From Rhodobacterales bacterium (GTDB lineage Bacteria; Pseudomonadota; Alphaproteobacteria; Rhodobacterales; Rhodobacteraceae), in NCBI GenBank assembly GCA_021155205.1, contig JAJNPS010000035.1, forward strand, positions 1 through 56,550: 56,550 bases of DNA, read 5' to 3'. The position numbers were made by a program, and so were the translations under genes. Position 1 is the first letter of the stretch, and the number at the start of each line of letters is the position of its first letter. Below the pieces are notes generated by a model, which worked only from the letters and a program-made list of their open reading frames with translations, did not search any database and was not told where the DNA came from. Below are positions 53,225 to 56,550 of this stretch, in pieces.

Positions 53225-53647
53225 TCAGCCGCCCTTGGCCATCAGTTGGGCGCGCAGATGTTCCAGTTGATAGCCGTACTTCGCCGGGATCGCGATCAGG
53301 TCATCGGTAGGCATCTTGCCCGCATGGGCCAGCGCCCAGACCACGGATGACCGGTTGCCAGAGGCGCAATAGGCCAGCACCGGCCCGGTGGACGCGGCAA
53401 TCGCCGCCGCCTGCGCGGTGACATTGGCCGCCGTCATCGCGCCACCGATGATCGGGTTGGCGACAAAGTCGAACCCCAACGCGCTGGCGGCCGCCCGCAT
53501 CGCGGCGGTCTGCAGATGCCCCGGTATCTCGCCATCCGGGCGGTTATCGATGATCGTCGTGAAACCCGCCGCCTTGATCGCAGCCAGATCCCCCGGCTCG
53601 ATCTGCGGGGACACCGCATAGGTCGGGGTCAGAGGTCTGATGTCCAT
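53225..53647 (-). CDS. TIGR01244/DUF442 (Blh-type) sulfur transferase or phosphatase-like protein
   Basis: 140 residues. The N-terminal part is TYAVSPQIEPGDLAAIKAAG, then FTTIIDNRPDGE. The active-site loop is VLAYCASGNRSS, a CXXXXR loop of the rhodanese/dual-specificity phosphatase type. In Blh fusion proteins this domain precedes a persulfide dioxygenase and acts with YeeE-type importers in sulfide detoxification; here it stands alone. It overlaps the first YeeE half gene by 19 nt on the same strand. The 186-nt region between it and the FliM-like gene holds nothing else I can support. Confidence 0.85.
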   Translation of the reverse strand: MDIRPLTPTYAVSPQIEPGDLAAIKAAGFTTIIDNRPDGEIPGHLQTAAMRAAASALGFDFVANPIIGGAMTAANVTAQAAAIAASTGPVLAYCASGNRSSVVWALAHAGKMPTDDLIAIPAKYGYQLEHLRAQLMAKGG

Positions 53648-54075
53648 GCTGTCGCTCCATCTCTGCGGCGGGGAATGCGCGCTGCCACGAGCATACCCGC
53701 GCCCATCGCAAGAAGAAAGATCACCCCGCCGGTGCCGCCAAAGCCGAGCGAGGCCAGCGCCGGACCGGGGCAGAGACCCGCCACCGCCCAGCCCGCGCCG
53801 AACAGCACCGACCCGCCGATCAGCCGCGCATCGACCGGGCCCTGCGGCGGATGCGGCATCGCAGCGCCGGTCGCACTGACGCGGCGGCGGGCGGCCACCG
53901 CCCATGCCAGCGCCATCGGCAGGATCGCACCCCCCATCACAAAGGCCAGCGTCGGATCCCAGGCGCCGAAAACATCAAGGAAACCCTGCACCTTGCGCGT
54001 GTCCGTCATGCCGGACAGCCAAAGCCCAAGACCAAAGACACCGCCCGCAAGAGCCACAAGGACCAGCCGCGCCAT
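53629..54075 (-). CDS. YeeE/YedE family (DUF6691) sulfur-compound transporter half
   Basis: 148 residues with four membrane segments (LVLVALAGGVFGLGLWLSG; DPTLAFVMGGAILPMALAWA; GSVLFGAGWAVAGLCPGPAL; VIFLLAMGAGMLVAARIP). The GLCPGPAL loop carries the conserved cysteine used for thiosulfate or persulfide relay in the YeeE family. It is the second half of a two-gene transporter: the first half ends where this one begins (the A of its ATG is shared with the TGA). It overlaps the Blh-type gene downstream by 19 nt. Confidence 0.9.
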   Translation of the reverse strand: MARLVLVALAGGVFGLGLWLSGMTDTRKVQGFLDVFGAWDPTLAFVMGGAILPMALAWAVAARRRVSATGAAMPHPPQGPVDARLIGGSVLFGAGWAVAGLCPGPALASLGFGGTGGVIFLLAMGAGMLVAARIPRRRDGATAWTSDL

Positions 54076-54506
54076 CAGACCAGCCCCCAGACATGCCGCA
54101 GCACGGCGACGCCCGCCATGCCTGCGCCGACATAGGCCAGCGTCGCCGCGATCCCCCGCCGCGACAGGCGCGAGATGCCGCAGACGCCGTGCCCCGACGT
54201 GCAGCCATTGGCCATCCGCGTGCCAAGCCCGACCAGCACGCCGCCCAGCACCACGGCCCAAAGCTCTGCCGTCAGGTTGGTCGCCTGTCCGGGCAGGGCC
54301 AGCGCGATCAGCCAGGGCAGGCCGATCAGCCCCGCCATGAAGGCAAGGTTTTCCGCCAGCAGGCCACCCGCGCTGCCGTCGATGACCGTGCCAAGGATGC
54401 CTGACGCACCCATGATCCGCCCGTTCAGCAACAGGAACATGGCCCCCGCGAGGCCGATCAACCCGCCGCCCGCCAACCCCCACATCCAGTCCGACTGCAT
54501 CAACAT
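54075..54506 (-). CDS. YeeE/YedE family sulfur-compound transporter half
   Basis: 143 residues. Membrane segments include GGGLIGLAGAMFLLLNGRIM and NLAFMAGLIGLPWLIALALP. The signature loop is GTRMANGCTSGHGVCGISRL, with two cysteines typical of thiosulfate/sulfite-handling YeeE proteins. It is the first gene of a three-gene minus-strand unit (YeeE half, YeeE half, Blh-type). BigR or another ArsR-type sulfide sensor usually accompanies such genes but is not visible here. The start may be 54506 or M3 at 54500. It is divergent from the FadJ-like gene across a 181-nt gap. Confidence 0.9.
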   Translation of the reverse strand: MLMQSDWMWGLAGGGLIGLAGAMFLLLNGRIMGASGILGTVIDGSAGGLLAENLAFMAGLIGLPWLIALALPGQATNLTAELWAVVLGGVLVGLGTRMANGCTSGHGVCGISRLSRRGIAATLAYVGAGMAGVAVLRHVWGLV

Positions 54507-54687
54507 GTTCCCTGGTCCGATGGCGCGCAGGCTCTTGCCGCGCCCCGGCGGGCCAAATAATCGCAAAGCCGGGATGCGCGCAAGACGACATGCGGCCGGG
54601 GGGTAGGGTGCCTCCTTGCCAAGCGGCGGGCAATGGCCTTTTATCCGGGCAGCGAAGGTCGGTTCGAACGGCAAGAGGGGCGCGGGC

Positions 54688-56496
54688 GTGCAGGAGATGG
54701 GCCAAAGGATCTGGCACGGCGAGGTCGCGCTGCTGGAACTCGACGGGGCGGCGGTCGGCGGCTTCGGCCCCGAGGCGCGCGCCTGGTTCCTGCAGATGCT
54801 GCGGGCCGAACCCCGGCCCCGCGCGCTGGTTCTGGCGATCCGGGGCGCGCCTCTGCGCGGGTCGGTCCTTGCCCGCGCCGACGGCATGGCACCGCGACCT
54901 GCCGACATCGCCGCGGCGCTGGTGGAGGCGCAGTTTCCTGTGGTCTCGGCCGTCATCGGCCCGGCAGTCGGGCCGTTGGTCGAGCTGGCGCTGGCGGGGG
55001 ATGTCATCCTGGCCGGCACCGATGCCAGCCTTGCAGTGCCGGACATCGTGCTGGGGCTGATCCCGGGCGGCGGGGCGACGCAAACCCTGCCGCGCAGGGT
55101 CGGTGCAGGGGCGGCGCTGGACATCCTGTTGTCGGGCAGGCCGGTCGCCGCCGCCGAGGCGCTGCGCCTTGGCATGATCGACCATGTGGTGCCCGGCGAT
55201 CCGGTCGCGGCCGCGTTGGTGCTGGCGGCAGACATGGCGGCGGCACCGCGCCCCGACCGGCCCGCGCCGGGGCTGGATGCCAAGGCTTACGGTGCCGAGA
55301 TTGCCGCGGCGCGGGGCGATCTGTTCGTCAATGGCCTGCCGGGGGCGGAACGCATGGTCGAGGCGGTCGAGGCGGCGCTGGTCCTGCCGCTGGCGCAGGG
55401 GCTGGTGCTGGAAGCCACGCTGCGCGATGACCTTGCCGACAGCGACGAGGTGCTGGGCCTGCGGGCTGTCGCGGCGTCGGCGGCGATCGCCCGGCGCGTG
55501 CCGAAATCGCTGGCCGGACATCCGCCCGGGACCATGTCGCATCTGTATGTCGAGGGGATGTCGCCCGCGACGACCACCATCGCGTTCGCAGCACTGTCGG
55601 CCGGCCTGCGCGTCACGCTGGCCGAGGCGGACCGCGAGGTACTGGGCGGTGTGCTCAAGGTGCTGGCGGAACAACAGGATGCCGCGGTTGCCGCCCGGCG
55701 CATCTCGGTTGCGGCGCGCGATGCCGACTGGGCGCGGCTGGCCACGGTGACGCCGGCCGCCATGGTGCCTGAAGGTGTCGATGTGCTGCTGTTCGGGCCG
55801 GGGCAGATCGCGCGGGTGACGGAACTGGCCGCCCGCCTGCCTGCCGACGTGCCGCGCCTGGTGCTGGGCGGCGGTCCGGGCACGCTGGGCGTGACGCTGG
55901 CGCCGACGGGCCGGCTGGTCACGCTGTCGGGCCTGACGGCCAGCACCGCGGCAGCGACGGCGCGGGCGTTTCTGGGCCGGATCGGACTTGCGCCCATCGC
56001 CATCGGGGGGGATGGCGCGTCGCCGGGGGCTGCGATCGCGGCGGCGGGCCGCACCGCGCTGGAGCGCCTGATGGGACGCGGCCTGCGCGACGAGGCGATC
56101 CGCGTGGCGCTGACAACGGTGCAGGCGGCGGTGCCTCCTCTGTCCCGCGACGCCCTTGACCCGCGCGCGAATGGCGGGCGTCCGCTGGAAATGCCGGTGC
56201 CGGAAATCATCGCGCGCTGGTGGGGAGCAATGGCTGCGGCAGGACTGGACTGCCTGGCTGCGGGCACGGCACTGTGCCCGGCCGACATCGACCATCTGAT
56301 GGTGGCGGGCCACGGGTTTCCGCGGCGACTGGGCGGGCCGATGCATTGTGCCGACCGCCGCGGGCTGTTGCTGATCCGCCAGGACCTGCGGCTATGGTCG
56401 CGCGACGACCGCATCTGGGCACCGCCGCCGCTTTTGGACAAGCTGATCGGCGACGGGCGCACGATCCGGTCGCTGAACCCCGCATTCCCTAGCTGA
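54688..56496 (+). CDS. FadJ/FadB-like crotonase-dehydrogenase protein with a degenerate NAD-binding motif
   Basis: About 602 residues. Residues 1-190 are a crotonase domain (ALVLAIRGAPL; VVSAVIGPAVGPLVELALAG; DIVLGLIPGGGATQTLPRRV). Residues about 290-440 align with the 3-hydroxyacyl-CoA dehydrogenase NAD domain, but the expected VIGAGTMGGGIA motif is replaced by VEGMSPATTTIAFAALSAGL, so the GXGXXG loop is lost. Residues about 450-602 are the dehydrogenase C-terminal part (HLMVAGHGFPRRLGGPMHCA). It may keep hydratase/isomerase activity only. The GTG at 54688 follows AGAGGGG; an ATG lies at 54697. No thiolase gene is adjacent. Confidence 0.8.
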   Translation: MQEMGQRIWHGEVALLELDGAAVGGFGPEARAWFLQMLRAEPRPRALVLAIRGAPLRGSVLARADGMAPRPADIAAALVEAQFPVVSAVIGPAVGPLVELALAGDVILAGTDASLAVPDIVLGLIPGGGATQTLPRRVGAGAALDILLSGRPVAAAEALRLGMIDHVVPGDPVAAALVLAADMAAAPRPDRPAPGLDAKAYGAEIAAARGDLFVNGLPGAERMVEAVEAALVLPLAQGLVLEATLRDDLADSDEVLGLRAVAASAAIARRVPKSLAGHPPGTMSHLYVEGMSPATTTIAFAALSAGLRVTLAEADREVLGGVLKVLAEQQDAAVAARRISVAARDADWARLATVTPAAMVPEGVDVLLFGPGQIARVTELAARLPADVPRLVLGGGPGTLGVTLAPTGRLVTLSGLTASTAAATARAFLGRIGLAPIAIGGDGASPGAAIAAAGRTALERLMGRGLRDEAIRVALTTVQAAVPPLSRDALDPRANGGRPLEMPVPEIIARWWGAMAAAGLDCLAAGTALCPADIDHLMVAGHGFPRRLGGPMHCADRRGLLLIRQDLRLWSRDDRIWAPPPLLDKLIGDGRTIRSLNPAFPS

Positions 56497-56528
56497 GGAT
56501 AATTCCATGACATTTCCCAAACGGAAAG

Positions 56529-56550
56529 CGCGCGCCGGTTTCCCGGCGCG
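56529..56550 (+). terminator. Hairpin at the window end, probable terminator of the FadJ-like gene
   Basis: CGCGCCGG (56531-56538) and CCGGCGCG (56543-56550) form a perfect 8-bp stem with a TTTC loop, 34 nt after the stop. The T-tract, if any, lies outside the window. An ATG at 56507 opens a short frame into the hairpin, which I do not regard as a gene. Confidence 0.5.

Noticed and set aside
53629..56346. A 905-codon minus-strand open frame across the YeeE genes and the FadJ-like gene
   Set aside because: Only its last 148 codons (the YeeE half) make a recognisable protein; the rest is antisense to the FadJ-like gene and low in complexity.
56507..56550. Start of a new gene at the right edge (ATG at 56507)
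   Set aside because: The frame runs straight into a perfect GC-rich hairpin that looks like a terminator, and only 14 codons are visible.

Overview
The window is GC-rich, gene-dense DNA from an alphaproteobacterium, most likely a member of the Rhodobacteraceae/Paracoccaceae. The pointers are the dusB(nifR3)-ntrB-ntrC-ntrY-ntrX order, a fused ispDF, an NtrC lacking the sigma-54 GAFTGA loop (a Rhodobacter trait), a gene-transfer-agent type endolysin/holin pair, an NDUFA12-type complex I subunit, and a reductive pyrimidine-degradation cluster. No rRNA, tRNA or CRISPR array was seen.

Layout. 1-280: the end of an IS5-family (IS903-type) insertion sequence sitting in a J-domain gene fragment. 279-2361 (minus): pncC-pgpA-ispDF with 4-nt overlaps. 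2544-9778 (plus): dusB and two nitrogen-type two-component systems, NtrBC and NtrYX; neither response regulator has a GAFTGA loop. 9879-14784: trkA-trkH potassium uptake, then hfq-hflX; hflX runs in frame into a short Lys-rich protein. 14797-18811: penicillin acylase family protein, a 3-hydroxyisobutyrate dehydrogenase-family reductase and a SYLF lipoprotein, the last two meeting at a palindromic repeat. 19047-22839: argC, ccmE, the endolysin/holin pair with a CtrA-like site, and lipA. 22836-26154: a capsule-type glycosyltransferase, a GST remnant, a diheme cytochrome c, a tiny membrane protein, hpt and a COQ10/START protein. 26320-32231: clpP, clpX, an NDUFA12-like protein, mlaD and a DUF2155 protein, facing accB-accC-aat.

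32475-47158 is a pyrimidine catabolism and uptake region: preT-(dedA)-preA, rutR, an N-carbamoyl hydrolase preceded by a RutR-type operator, a small membrane protein, dihydropyrimidinase, a cupin, and an NMT1-type ABC transporter (ATPase, two permeases, binding protein) with an EamA/SMR-like gene and a palindromic repeat inside it. PreTA would reduce uracil or thymine, HydA open the ring, and the hydrolase remove the carbamoyl group. The ABC transporter probably brings in the substrate (inference from position). The kup potassium transporter gene sits in the middle.

47269-56496: an XRE/ScfR-type regulator, a receiver-only response regulator, a two-helix membrane protein and a large SLC5-transporter/histidine-kinase fusion, likely one nutrient-sensing unit; an orphan FliM/FliN-like protein; a sulfur cluster (Blh-type transferase plus two YeeE/YedE halves); and a FadJ-like protein whose dehydrogenase half has lost its NAD-binding motif. 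The findings I would check first are the SLC5-kinase unit, the hflX in-frame fusion, the endolysin/holin pair with its CtrA-like site, the RutR operator, the repeats that supply stop codons at gene 3' ends, and the degenerate FadJ-like protein.
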